The translations under genes were made by a program, and so were the position numbers. This document shows positions 1 through 8,488 of a DNA stretch of 64,000 nt, one piece after another. Source of the stretch: Hymenobacter jeongseonensis (GTDB taxonomy: Bacteria > Bacteroidota > Bacteroidia > Cytophagales > Hymenobacteraceae); the NCBI RefSeq assembly GCF_015694725.1, contig NZ_JADQDQ010000006.1, positions 186,001 to 250,000 of the forward strand, given 5' to 3'. How positions within the stretch are numbered: position 1 is the stretch's first letter; each line of letters starts with the position of its first letter. The notes under the pieces are model-generated. The model did not search any database. It saw nothing but the letters and a program-made list of their open reading frames with translations, and was not told where the DNA came from.

Positions 1-50
1 TTTTAGTCCGCGCCTGCATTGGTCTGACGCGGACTAAAAGTCCGCGCTAC
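1..50. repeat. Palindromic repeat downstream of araD
   Basis: Two overlapping palindromes share the core CGCGGACT/AGTCCGCG. Bases 1-12 pair perfectly with 28-39, and 28-35 pair with 39-46. The block ends directly before the araD stop codon and is cut by the window edge, so its full extent is unknown. The same GCGGACT core and GTAGCG outer end occur in the larger inverted repeat at 773-883, which suggests one dispersed family. It could also act as a 3' stem-loop for the arabinose operon. Confidence 0.6.
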
Positions 51-51
51 A

Positions 52-753
52 TCACGACTGCCCGTAGTAGGAATTCACGCCGTGCTTGCGCTCGTAGTGC
101 TTGCGAATGAGGGCATCCTTGAGGCGCGGCACGTTGGGGCGCAATGTGCAGCTGAGGTAAGCCATGCGGGCCACTTCTTCGAGCACGGCGCTGTTGTACA
201 CGGCTTTTTCCACGGTTTTGCCCCAGGTGAAGGGAGCGTGGTTGGCCAGCAGCACCATTTCCACTTCCGAGGGCGAGAGGCCGCGGCGCTGGAACTCGTT
301 GAGGATTTGCCAGCCGGTCTGGTGTTCGTAGTCGCCGGCAATCATGGCGTCGTCCATGGGCGGGGCGCAGGGAATGTCGGCGGTGAGGTGGTCGGCGTGG
401 GTGGTGCCTAGAATTGGGATATCGAGCTGGGCCTGCGCCCACGAGGTGGCGTAGGTGGAGTGCGTGTGCACGATGCCGCCGATGTGGTCCCAGTGGCTGT
501 AGAGCACGGCGTGGGTTTTGGTATCGGACGACGGCCGCTTCTCCCCTTCCAGCACGTGGTTGGCGAAGTCGAGGATGACAATATCCTCGACTTTCAGCGT
601 GTCGTAGGGCACGCCGCTGGGCTTGATGGCGAATACGCTTCGCTCCCGGTCGACCACGCTGGCGTTGCCGAAGGTGAAGAGCACCAGCCCGAGCTTGGGC
701 AGCTGCATGTTGGCGTCGTAGCACGCCTGTTTCAGGTCTTGGTATTGGCTCAT
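52..753 (-). CDS. araD: L-ribulose-5-phosphate 4-epimerase
   Basis: Cytoplasmic class II aldolase/epimerase that converts L-ribulose 5-phosphate to D-xylulose 5-phosphate, the last step of L-arabinose catabolism before the pentose phosphate pathway. The 233-residue protein has normal length and keeps the E. coli AraD active site shifted by one: metal ligands H96 and H98 in an HTH motif, H172 in NHAPF, D77 in SSDTKTH, and catalytic D121 and Y230. The ATG overlaps the araB stop (ATGA, bases 750-753), so translation is probably coupled to araB. It is the most distal gene of the arabinan locus visible here; palindromic repeats follow its stop. Identification is secure from length, active-site residues and neighbours. 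Confidence 0.95.
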   Translation of the reverse strand: MSQYQDLKQACYDANMQLPKLGLVLFTFGNASVVDRERSVFAIKPSGVPYDTLKVEDIVILDFANHVLEGEKRPSSDTKTHAVLYSHWDHIGGIVHTHSTYATSWAQAQLDIPILGTTHADHLTADIPCAPPMDDAMIAGDYEHQTGWQILNEFQRRGLSPSEVEMVLLANHAPFTWGKTVEKAVYNSAVLEEVARMAYLSCTLRPNVPRLKDALIRKHYERKHGVNSYYGQS

Positions 754-2561
754 TGAGCTTGGTGGCTGTGCTGTAGCGTGGTCGTACCCGGTAGGGACTC
801 TGCGAGTCCGCGCTTGGGCGAGTCGTTCTGAGTGTCGTGTAAACGCGGACTCGCAGAGTCCCTACCGGGTACGACCACGCTACTACCCAGCGTGGTAGCT
901 TCCACAAACCGCCCGAAGGCTTGGTACTGCTCATAGCGAGCCTGGTAGTCGGCTACGCGGTCGGGGTTGGGCTCATAGGATTCGGCAAAACCGCTGCCCA
1001 TTGCTTTTTGGGCCGTCAGCACATCGGAATAAATGCCCGCAGCCACGGCGGCATACATGGCCGACCCCAAAGCCGGAGCCTGTTCCGACACCGCAATTTT
1101 GATGGGACGGTTCAGCACGTCGGCCAAAGTCTGCATCACAAACTTCGACTTCTTGGCCACGCCACCAATGCCAATGACTTGCTTAATAGGAACACCTTCC
1201 TGCTCAAACCGCTCCACAATTTGCTTCGAGCCGTAGCAGATGGCCTCCACCAGCGCCCGGAAAATCTGGGGCGCGTTGGTGCCCATGGTGAGGTTCATGA
1301 TGGCACCTTTCAGGGCTTGGTTGGCATCCGGCGTGCGGCGGCCATTCACCCAATCGAGGGCCAATACGTGGGATTCGGCGGGGTCAACGGCCGCGGCGGC
1401 TTCGCTGAGCTGCACCAGCAGCTGGTCGCTCATTTCGTCGCGCAGGGCAGCTTGCAACTCCGGCGTCAGCACTTTAGAATTCGAAAGTACATTTTGCAAG
1501 GGCCATTCGAGAATCTGGCGGAACCAGGCCAGCAAGTCACCGAAAGCTGATTGACCAGCTTCCAGGCCCAGCATGCCGGGAATTACGGAGCCATCGACCT
1601 GCCCGCAGATGCCGGCCACGAGGTGGCTGCCTACTTCGGAAATCGGCGCCACTACAATATCGCAGGTGCTGGTGCCCATCACCTTCACCATCGAATAAGC
1701 TTCGATTTCACCGGCTACGGCGCCGGCGTGGGCGTCGAACGAGCCCACGGCCACCACGGTGTTGGTGGTCAGGCCGAGGCGCTGGGCCCACTCTTCGGTG
1801 AGGCGGCCGGCTACTTCGTCGGCGGTGTAGGTTTCGTGGAACAGCCGGTCGCGCAGGCCGGCTAGCTTGGGCTCGAGGTGGGTGAGGAATTCCTCGGAGG
1901 GCAGGCCGCCCCAGCTCTCGTGCCACATGGCTTTGTGGCCCGCAGCACAACGGCTGCGCTTGAAGCTGGCGAGGTCGCCGCCGGTCAGCATCAGGGTCAG
2001 CCAGTCGCAGTGCTCCATCCAGGAGTGCGCGGCTTGGGCCACGGCAGCGTCTTCGCGCACCACGTGCATGATTTTCGCCCAAAACCACTCCGAGGAATAG
2101 ATGCCGCCTTCGAACTTGGTGTAATCCTCGCCGCCCCAGGTGCGGGCTTTGTGGTTGATTTCGGCGGCTTCGTCCAGGGCCGTGTGGTCTTTCCAGAGCA
2201 CAAACATGGCGTTGGGGTTATTCTCGAAGCCGGGGGTGAGGGCTAGGGCCACGCCCTGCTCGTTCACGGCGCCGGGCGTGGAGCCGGTGGTGTCCACGGC
2301 CAAGCCCAGGATGTGGGCGGCGGGCACTTGCTGGGCCACGCGGCGCACCACGGCCTCCAGGCCCTCGATGTAGTCGAGCGGGTGCTGGCGGAACTGGTTG
2401 CGGGCCGGGTTGCAGAATTGCAGGGTTTTCCAGCGGGCGTAGTTGTGCACGGCCTGGGCCGTTTCGGCGCCCGTGCGGGCGTCCACGAGCACGGCGCGCA
2501 CCGAGTCGGTGCCGTAGTCAACGCCGATGACGTAGGCGGGAGTAGCGGCTTGTTGTTCCAC
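750..2561 (-). CDS. araB: Ribulokinase
   Basis: FGGY-family carbohydrate kinase that phosphorylates L-ribulose with ATP in L-arabinose catabolism. The N-terminal phosphate-binding stretch GVDYGTDSVRAV lies at residues 13-24, and the C-terminal nucleotide-binding region contains GIGGVAKKSKFVMQ. I start the gene at the GTG at 2561. The frame stays open to 2663, but that part holds a stem-loop (2601-2668) and non-conserved residues, so a longer start is unlikely. The protein body ends near the FGRFVEATTL stretch, after which about 45 residues encoded by the inverted repeat at 773-883 extend it to about 603 residues. The stop overlaps the araD start by four bases. It belongs to the arabinan operon running from susC. 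Confidence 0.92.
   Translation of the reverse strand: MEQQAATPAYVIGVDYGTDSVRAVLVDARTGAETAQAVHNYARWKTLQFCNPARNQFRQHPLDYIEGLEAVVRRVAQQVPAAHILGLAVDTTGSTPGAVNEQGVALALTPGFENNPNAMFVLWKDHTALDEAAEINHKARTWGGEDYTKFEGGIYSSEWFWAKIMHVVREDAAVAQAAHSWMEHCDWLTLMLTGGDLASFKRSRCAAGHKAMWHESWGGLPSEEFLTHLEPKLAGLRDRLFHETYTADEVAGRLTEEWAQRLGLTTNTVVAVGSFDAHAGAVAGEIEAYSMVKVMGTSTCDIVVAPISEVGSHLVAGICGQVDGSVIPGMLGLEAGQSAFGDLLAWFRQILEWPLQNVLSNSKVLTPELQAALRDEMSDQLLVQLSEAAAAVDPAESHVLALDWVNGRRTPDANQALKGAIMNLTMGTNAPQIFRALVEAICYGSKQIVERFEQEGVPIKQVIGIGGVAKKSKFVMQTLADVLNRPIKIAVSEQAPALGSAMYAAVAAGIYSDVLTAQKAMGSGFAESYEPNPDRVADYQARYEQYQAFGRFVEATTLGSSVVVPGRDSASPRLHDTQNDSPKRGLAESLPGTTTLQHSHQAQ
773..883. repeat. 40-bp perfect inverted repeat inside the 3' end of araB
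   Basis: Bases 773-812 and 844-883 are exact reverse complements (40 bp each), separated by a 31-base spacer. The element begins about 20 bases before the araD start and lies in the araB reading frame. It encodes most of a roughly 45-residue C-terminal extension that ribulokinases normally lack. The inner arm end carries the GCGGACT-type core seen at 1-50. It looks like a REP/MITE-type palindrome inserted at the end of araB that preserved the frame into the araD overlap. Confidence 0.75.
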
Positions 2562-2600
2562 AGGTGAAATAGAATAAGTGTTAGAGGGATAAGTCTTGAA

Positions 2601-2668
2601 GAAGTGAGGACGAAGGGCAGGCAAGAGGTTCCCACCACTGGCTTCCCGCCCTTCGTTCCCCACTCTTC
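2601..2668 (-). other. Stem-loop between galM and araB
   Basis: CGAAGGGC at 2611-2618 pairs exactly with GCCCTTCG at 2648-2655. The pairing extends imperfectly outward through the flanking GAAGTGAGGA and TTCCCCACTCTTC. It lies just downstream of the galM stop and upstream of the araB start. It could set the relative mRNA levels of the two genes. There is no clear T-run, so it is not called a terminator. Confidence 0.45.
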
Positions 2669-2675
2669 ACTGGGG

Positions 2676-3884
2676 TTATTTCCGCACGCCGAACTTGTAG
2701 CTGCTCACGGAATGGAACGTCTCGCCCGGCTTCAGCACCGTGTTGGGGAACTTGGGCTGGTTGGGCGAATCGGGGAAATGCTGGGTTTCGAGGCAGAAGC
2801 CGGCGTTTTTGCCGTACACCGTGCCGCCTTTGCCTTTCAGGGTGCCGTCGAGGAAGTTGCCGGTGTAGAACTGAATGCCGGGCTCGTCGGTGGTCACTTC
2901 CATGGTGCGGCCGCTCACGGGCTCGTACACCATGGCGGCGGCGTGCTGGGGCGTGGCGGCGTTGTTCAGCACCCAGTTGTGGTCGTAGCCACCGGGCACC
3001 TGCGCAATCCGCTCGCCGATGGCGTGGGGCGTGGTGAAGTCGAAGGGCGTACCCTTCACGGGGCGCAGCTCGCCGGTCGGAATGAGGGTGGCATCCACCA
3101 CGGTGTAGCGGTCGGCGGGCAGGGTTACTTCGTGGCCCAGAATGTCCTTGCCGGCGCCGTGGTTCAGGTTGAAGTAGGCGTGGTTGGTCAGGTTGATGGG
3201 CGTGGCCTTGTCCGTGGTGGCCGTGTAGTCAATGCGCAGGGCGTTGTCGTTGGTGAGGGTGTACACCACGGTCACGTTGAGGTTGCCGGGGTAGCCCTCT
3301 TCGCCGTCCTTGCTCAGGTAGGTCAGCTTCAGGCTCTGGCCGTCGGCCGAAGACATTGGCTCGGCAGTCCACACCACTTTATCGAAGCCTACTTTGCCGC
3401 CGTGCAAGGTGTTCGGGCCGTTGTTTTTGGCCAGGTTATACGTCTTGCCGTCGAGGGTGAATTTGCCGTCCTTGATGCGGTTGCCGTAGCGACCAATCAA
3501 TGCGCCGAAGTACGGGCCGGACTTCAGAAACTCGGGGCTCTGGTAGCCGCTCACGTTGTCAAAACCAAGGATTACATCGCCCATCTTCCCGTCCTTATCG
3601 GGCACCATGAGGCTGGTGAGAATGCCGCCGAAATTGGTAATACTGGCCTTCACGCCATTGGCATTGGTGAGGGTGAAGAGTTGCACTTCGGTGCCATCGG
3701 TGGTCTTGCCAAATGATGCGGACGTGGGCATGGCGCTGGTATTCGTTTGGGTGGAATCGGCCGCGGCGGACGCCCCGGCCTCGGTCGTGGTTTGGTCGGC
3801 GGTTTTGTTAGACCCGCAGGCCGCTAGCAGCAGCAAGCTGGTAACGGGTACGGCCAAAGTTCCTAAACGAAAAGACTTAATCAT
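2676..3884 (-). CDS. galM: Aldose 1-epimerase (mutarotase), lipoprotein
   Basis: Interconverts alpha and beta anomers of aldoses; here the likely substrate is L-arabinose released by the neighbouring GH43 enzymes. The N-terminus is a lipoprotein signal with lipobox LLAAC (Cys23), followed by a Ser/Thr/Ala-rich linker to about residue 55, so the enzyme is membrane-anchored rather than cytosolic. GalM motifs are present: GRYGNRI at 131-137, catalytic H235 in NHAYFNL, GYDHNWVL at 299-306, and catalytic glutamate E366 in ETQHFPDSPN. Length (402) matches exported Bacteroidetes GalM proteins. It lies between a GH43 gene and araB, in the same orientation. Substrate preference is inferred from context only. 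Confidence 0.92.
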   Translation of the reverse strand: MIKSFRLGTLAVPVTSLLLLAACGSNKTADQTTTEAGASAAADSTQTNTSAMPTSASFGKTTDGTEVQLFTLTNANGVKASITNFGGILTSLMVPDKDGKMGDVILGFDNVSGYQSPEFLKSGPYFGALIGRYGNRIKDGKFTLDGKTYNLAKNNGPNTLHGGKVGFDKVVWTAEPMSSADGQSLKLTYLSKDGEEGYPGNLNVTVVYTLTNDNALRIDYTATTDKATPINLTNHAYFNLNHGAGKDILGHEVTLPADRYTVVDATLIPTGELRPVKGTPFDFTTPHAIGERIAQVPGGYDHNWVLNNAATPQHAAAMVYEPVSGRTMEVTTDEPGIQFYTGNFLDGTLKGKGGTVYGKNAGFCLETQHFPDSPNQPKFPNTVLKPGETFHSVSSYKFGVRK

Positions 3885-3939
3885 GAGAAGAGAAAAGGAG
3901 ATTGGGAAAAACGGGCGGATGACGAAGAGAATGAAAAGC

Positions 3940-5682
3940 TTACAGAACGGTCAGTTTCTGGGTGAACAGCCCGGTGCCCTGGCGCACCTGCACCAGGAAC
4001 AGGCCCGGCAGCAAGCCGGCCTCCACCGCCACCGTAGCCTCGGGGTTCTGCACCAATCGGCGGTACACCACACGGCCTTGCAGGTCGAGGACTTCCACCG
4101 TTACCGCGCCGGCGGCTTTACGGCCGCTCAGGTCCAGCGTGAACGTGCCGCGGGAGGCAGGAATGGGGTAAATGCTGATGCCCGTCAGGGTGGTGCGGGA
4201 GGCCGTGGCAGTCACGGTAGAATTCGTCAGAAACCAGCGCTGGCAGGCACAGCCGTTGTAGTCGAACAGGGCAAGTTGCACGCCGGGGTTGGCCGAGGCC
4301 AGGGGTACTTCCACCGCCCGGTTTCCATTGAGGGACGAGAATACGAGGCTGCCGTCGTTTGCGCGGTCGATGTGGAACTGCTCACACTCCTGGCCGCTGT
4401 AGGAGCCCAGTTGCAGGAGCGCGCCGTTGGCATCGGAGCAGCCGGCCACACCGACGGCCTGGCCTCCCACGGCGCTGGTAATTTTGTAATCGCCGTTGCC
4501 CAGCGCCGTGAAGTCCCACTGCTGGCAGGTGCTGCCCGTGCGGGCAGCTTGCTCGATGGCCTCGCCCGCGGCCCCCGTGCAGCCGCGCGCCTGCCACACC
4601 AGCCCCGTAGCTGCCGGGCCGGCCGACACGACGTAGCGCACGGCCGCGCCGGCCGTAGCCGCCGGGGCCAGCCAGTCGCGGGTCACCACGGGCCAGCCGG
4701 CCGCGTCCCAAGTCAACTTGCCAATGCCGAGCTTTGGATTGCCGCGGTCGTACGAATCGTAGTAGTGGTGGGTGAAATACGAGGTGCCGTTTTCCTCAAA
4801 AATGCCGGTGTGACCGGGTCCGCGGTAGCGGCCCGAAGCGCTAAGCAGCGTGGTCCCCCCGTTGTTGTTCAGATCGGTGCCGTTCTTATCCAGGAACGGG
4901 CCACTCGGCGACAGGGAGCGGCCTACCTGAATGTAGTAGGTGCTGGCGGCGCCCTGACAGCACGCGCCGCGGTTGATGAACAGGTAATAATAGGCGCCGT
5001 TCTGCTTCACGTAAGCGGCTTCCACGCCGCCGTTGGCCACGGCGTATTGGGTGGCGCCGGCCATCAATTTGCCCGTAGCCGCGTCGAGCTGCACGTTGCG
5101 AATGCCGCCGAAAAACGAGCCGTAGGTCATCCACCCGTTGTTGCTGGCATCCCGGAAAATGCCCGGGTCGATGGCGTTAGCGGCGCTGCCGTTGTTGCTC
5201 GACACCACTTCGCCCTGGTCAACCCAGTTGTAGCTGGGGCTGGCGGGGTCCAAGGTAACGTTGGTGACCAGGCCGATGGCCGACACTTTCGAGCCGAAGG
5301 TGGAGCAGGAATAATAGAGGTAGTATTTGCCGTTTTGGAACACGCATTCCGGCGCCCAGAAAAGCCCTTTAAAGTCCGGCACCTTGGCGGTTATCCAGCT
5401 GGGAAACGTGTTGTTGGGAAACACGGGCCGCGGGCCCGGCGTCCAATTAACTAGGTCGGTCGAGTACATGCCGTAGATGCCTTGGCCGGTGGTGAAAACC
5501 CAGTATTTATTCCCGTCTTTGACGATGGTCGACGGGTCGTGCGCTCCAAAAGCGCCTTGCAGTGCCTGGGCCTGGGGAGCCGCCCAAGTCATTGCCAGTA
5601 GCAGCACCAACCCGGTCAGTCTACGCCGCAGCACTTGGCGCCACAGAGGGTATTCGCTGGTGAACCGGGAAGGACTGCGCAT
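3940..5682 (-). CDS. GH43 arabinan endo-1,5-alpha-L-arabinosidase with ricin-type domain, T9SS cargo
   Basis: Secreted glycoside hydrolase predicted to cut alpha-1,5-arabinan chains. It has a signal peptide (1 to about 40, cleaved near AQA). The GH43 five-blade propeller spans about 41-340, with the expected acids D49 (AHDPS), D172 (AIDPGIF) and E221 (GGVEAAYV). A Cys/Gln/Trp-rich ricin-B/RICIN-like trefoil follows at about 345-490, probably binding carbohydrate. The last 80 residues form a type A T9SS sorting domain (YPIPASRGTF, ending TQKLTVL), so the enzyme should be exported through the SprA system and stay on or near the cell surface. This fits the first step of the arabinan locus. Endo rather than exo action is inferred from resemblance to arabinanases. 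Confidence 0.9.
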   Translation of the reverse strand: MRSPSRFTSEYPLWRQVLRRRLTGLVLLLAMTWAAPQAQALQGAFGAHDPSTIVKDGNKYWVFTTGQGIYGMYSTDLVNWTPGPRPVFPNNTFPSWITAKVPDFKGLFWAPECVFQNGKYYLYYSCSTFGSKVSAIGLVTNVTLDPASPSYNWVDQGEVVSSNNGSAANAIDPGIFRDASNNGWMTYGSFFGGIRNVQLDAATGKLMAGATQYAVANGGVEAAYVKQNGAYYYLFINRGACCQGAASTYYIQVGRSLSPSGPFLDKNGTDLNNNGGTTLLSASGRYRGPGHTGIFEENGTSYFTHHYYDSYDRGNPKLGIGKLTWDAAGWPVVTRDWLAPAATAGAAVRYVVSAGPAATGLVWQARGCTGAAGEAIEQAARTGSTCQQWDFTALGNGDYKITSAVGGQAVGVAGCSDANGALLQLGSYSGQECEQFHIDRANDGSLVFSSLNGNRAVEVPLASANPGVQLALFDYNGCACQRWFLTNSTVTATASRTTLTGISIYPIPASRGTFTLDLSGRKAAGAVTVEVLDLQGRVVYRRLVQNPEATVAVEAGLLPGLFLVQVRQGTGLFTQKLTVL

Positions 5683-5720
5683 GGTAGGTGGGTTTGGGAA
5701 AGGAATCGAATGAAAAGCAA

Positions 5721-6800
5721 CTATTCGCCCGAGGGCTTTATGATGTCAGTGTTGATGGGCACGGGCACCCCGAAATTGGGAGTGCCGTCGGAGTTCCAGG
5801 TGAACTTCTGCATGCGCGGGTTGCGCCGTTCCACGCATCCTTCGCCGGGGTTGGAATTGGCGTGGTAAATAATCCAGTCCTCTTTGCCGTCTTTCGATTT
5901 GAAGAAGGAATTGTGGCCAGTAGCGTAGGCGCGGGCGGCGGGGTTCTGCGAGAATACGGGCTGAGCCGACTTCGTCCAGGAGCTCGGCATCAGGGGGTCT
6001 GCCGTGCTTGAGGCCGTGAGCAAGCCCAGGGCGTAACTATCGGAGGCGCAGAAGCTTGCCGAGTACACCAAAAAGGTCTGATTGTCGTGCTTGATGATTT
6101 CCGGGCCTTCGTTGACGTAGGGCGGGCCCACGTTTTCCCAGGCGTACTGTGGGCTCGTGAGCTCCACGCGCGGCCCGGTCAGGGTCCAGGGGTTGCTCAT
6201 CTGCGAGATGTAGATGCGCTGAATGCCGTTCAGGCCGTCGTGGCCAGACCAGAGGAAATAGCGGTTGCCGTTCTGCTCCAGCACGGTCCCGTCTATGGCC
6301 CAGAAGTCGGCGGTGGGGTTATAAATGCGGCCCTTGTCAACCCAGGTTCCGGTCGTAGGGTCGGCGCTGGCATTTTCCAGCACCCAGGTGCGCTGCAGGC
6401 CTAGATTGGTGCCGGTGGGGCCGGCGGTGTAGTAGATGTACCATTTGCCGTCGAGAAAAAACAGCTCCGGCGCCCACAAGTTACCCGAAGCCGCGCCATT
6501 AGCCGGCGGCGTCCAGACCACGGTGCTGGGCGCCAGCGATAGGCCCGACATGTTCTTGGTTTTCCAGATGCGCAGCTGGTTGTTCAGCGTGTGCATGTAG
6601 TAATAGTAGCCGTCTTTTTGGGCCACGTACGGGTCGGGGCCGCTGGGCAGCAACGGGTTTTGAAACGTGGTGCTGACCACCACCGGCGGCGGCGAAGGCA
6701 CTGGCGGCGCTGGTGCACTGTTCTTGTTGCACCCAAAGCTTCCCACCAGCATCACCGCAAGCAGTGCACGGTGAACAAAAGAAGGGAGTTGGATTATCAT
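5721..6800 (-). CDS. GH43 family arabinosidase, lipoprotein
   Basis: Glycoside hydrolase predicted to release arabinose from arabinan or arabino-oligosaccharides. I start at the ATG at 6800, which gives a lipoprotein signal with lipobox SFGC (Cys24), followed by a Pro-rich linker (about 28-42). The frame is open upstream to 6887, but those residues do not look like a signal. GH43 catalytic candidates are D56 in GPDPYV, D170 in AIDGTV and the glutamate of NEGPE (231). No T9SS domain is present, so it is anchored by lipid, in contrast to the next gene, a second GH43. The two may divide surface and periplasmic steps. Exact linkage specificity cannot be read from sequence. Confidence 0.87.
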   Translation of the reverse strand: MIIQLPSFVHRALLAVMLVGSFGCNKNSAPAPPVPSPPPVVVSTTFQNPLLPSGPDPYVAQKDGYYYYMHTLNNQLRIWKTKNMSGLSLAPSTVVWTPPANGAASGNLWAPELFFLDGKWYIYYTAGPTGTNLGLQRTWVLENASADPTTGTWVDKGRIYNPTADFWAIDGTVLEQNGNRYFLWSGHDGLNGIQRIYISQMSNPWTLTGPRVELTSPQYAWENVGPPYVNEGPEIIKHDNQTFLVYSASFCASDSYALGLLTASSTADPLMPSSWTKSAQPVFSQNPAARAYATGHNSFFKSKDGKEDWIIYHANSNPGEGCVERRNPRMQKFTWNSDGTPNFGVPVPINTDIIKPSGE

Positions 6801-6845
6801 CAACTTATTAATTTTCAAAATTAGCGCAGCTATTGGGACAAAATA

Positions 6846-6873
6846 GCCGCCCTGGGTTGCAGCCCAGGACGGC
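6846..6873 (-). other. Stem-loop between susD and GH43 gene
   Basis: GCCGCCCTGGG at 6846-6856 pairs with CCCAGGACGGC at 6863-6873, with one mismatch and a short loop. It is placed just after the susD stop and before the GH43 lipoprotein start. Its likely role is mRNA protection or partial transcription attenuation, giving more SusCD than enzyme. No T-run follows, so this is inference. Confidence 0.45.
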
Positions 6874-6896
6874 CATTTGCTCACCACCTTTTCAAA

Positions 6897-8423
6897 TTAA
6901 TAGCCAGGGTTTTGGGTGATGCCCCCGTCGATGTCGATGTCGCGTTGCGGAATGGGCAACAGCTTCGAGATGCCGAGGCGGAAGTTGCCGAAGTCAGCAT
7001 CGCGGGTTTTCAGCTCGTCGATACCGGCCTGAGTATCCATCAGGCCCCAGCGTAGAATATCATACCAACGGGTGCCTTCGCCGGCCAGCTCCTTAGCGCG
7101 CTCGCTGCGGATAAGAGGCCGCAACGTGGCGGCAGTGAACGTGCCCGTGAGCGGGGCCAGGTCTACCGAAGGACGGGTGCGCACCAGGTTCACCAACGGC
7201 AGCGCCTCGGCGGTGCGGTTCAGTTCGGTCAGTGCTTCGGCCTGCATCAGCAGCACGTCGGCGTAGCGAATCACGCGGTGGTTGATGCCTGAGGTGAAGT
7301 TCTCGTTTTCGCGGGTGCGGTCGTTCAGGTATTTGCGCCAGTACTGCTGGTTGGGGTTCCAGCCCCATTCCGCGAACGTACGCCCGTAAAAGCGGTCCGG
7401 GTTGCGGTTGCTGATGATGCTGATGTCGCGGCGTGGGTCAATTCGGGTGGGGTTGCTCACGGTGAACTCGTTGTACTCGTTCAGCAGCCAGAGGCGGGGC
7501 TGCACGTCGGCAAACGTGGGGCCGGGAGGGCCAAAGAAGTTGGGCCGGTCGTGGCTCTCAGATGATGCGGCGTTGTCTTGGCCCTGGCCAATTTCGAGCA
7601 CGGCGCCCGTAAACTGGACTTCAAACACCGACTCCGAGTTGTTCTCGTTGGTGTCGGTGAAGTTGTCGAGGTAGTTGGGAACCAGGGAATACTCGCCCGA
7701 TTTAATGATAGTATCAAACAGTTGCGCCGCGTCGGCGAACTTTTGCTGGTGCATGTACACCCGCGCCAGCAATGCCTGCGCTGCGCCCTGGCTCACGCGG
7801 CCCTTCTCCGACGCACTGTAGGTTCGGGCCAGCGGCAGGTCTGGTATGGCCGCCAGCAGGTCGGCAATGATGAGGGCCTCGCCTTCAGCCTGCGTGGCCT
7901 GCGGTACGCGGGTGTTCACCTTCGACTCTACCGTAATCAGCGGCACCCGCCCGAAGAAATACACCAAGTCGAAGTACGACAGCGCCCGGATGAAGCGGGT
8001 TTCGGCCAGCAGGCGCTTCTTCAGCGTCTCATCCATGGGAATACCGGGCACATTGGTCAGCACTTGGTTGGTGCGGAAGATGGTGCGGTAGTAGTCGTTC
8101 CAGGCAAAAGACGAGATGAAGAAGTTGTTGTCAGGCGTGATGAAGCGCGTGAAGTTAGCCAGTTCCACAAACGGGCTCTGGCTGTAGCTCTCATCCGAAC
8201 GGTGGGCCATGAAGTGCCAGCTTCGGTAATACACCGCAAACTGCTGCAGGCCGGCGTAGCAGGCATACACGCCCCGCACGGCATCGTCGCTCGTTTTCCA
8301 GAAATCCGCCGAGGCAGGTGCGTTCGGGTTCGTTTTATCCAGCAAATCTTTGTCGCAGCCGGTGGTGGCGGTCAGCATCAGGGCCCCGGCACAGAGCAGG
8401 GTAATCAGCTTATTGCTTTTCAT
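6897..8423 (-). CDS. SusD/RagB-family nutrient-binding outer membrane lipoprotein
   Basis: Surface-exposed glycan-binding lipoprotein that forms the lid on the SusC-type transporter encoded just upstream. The lipoprotein signal ends with lipobox ATTGC (Cys23). The 508-residue length and the C-terminal SusD pattern (a YADVLLMQAEALTELN helix, then RSERAKELAGEGTRWYDILRW) are typical of the family, whose TPR-like helices form the scaffold. It is paired with the susC homologue across a 65-base gap that contains a stem-loop. The ligand is probably arabinan or arabino-oligosaccharides because two GH43 enzymes and araBD follow in the same operon; the sequence itself does not show ligand specificity. 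Confidence 0.93.
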   Translation of the reverse strand: MKSNKLITLLCAGALMLTATTGCDKDLLDKTNPNAPASADFWKTSDDAVRGVYACYAGLQQFAVYYRSWHFMAHRSDESYSQSPFVELANFTRFITPDNNFFISSFAWNDYYRTIFRTNQVLTNVPGIPMDETLKKRLLAETRFIRALSYFDLVYFFGRVPLITVESKVNTRVPQATQAEGEALIIADLLAAIPDLPLARTYSASEKGRVSQGAAQALLARVYMHQQKFADAAQLFDTIIKSGEYSLVPNYLDNFTDTNENNSESVFEVQFTGAVLEIGQGQDNAASSESHDRPNFFGPPGPTFADVQPRLWLLNEYNEFTVSNPTRIDPRRDISIISNRNPDRFYGRTFAEWGWNPNQQYWRKYLNDRTRENENFTSGINHRVIRYADVLLMQAEALTELNRTAEALPLVNLVRTRPSVDLAPLTGTFTAATLRPLIRSERAKELAGEGTRWYDILRWGLMDTQAGIDELKTRDADFGNFRLGISKLLPIPQRDIDIDGGITQNPGY

Positions 8424-8449
8424 GTCTTAGCTATAAATACGGTTTTATA

Positions 8450-8479
8450 GGAGCCGCCGTGCAAGCGCCTGGCGGCTCC
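8450..8479 (-). other. Stem-loop between susC and susD
   Basis: GGAGCCGCC (8450-8458) and GGCGGCTCC (8471-8479) form a perfect 9-bp stem with a 12-base loop in the 65-base gap between susC and susD. There is no U-run after it in the transcribed direction, so a full terminator is unlikely. An mRNA stabiliser or partial attenuator is more plausible. Confidence 0.5.
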
Positions 8480-8488
8480 CGAACAAGA

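Noticed and set aside
3556..5454. Long open frame on the plus strand across galM and the GH43 gene
   Set aside because: It spans two well-supported minus-strand genes and their gap, and has the composition of an antisense shadow.
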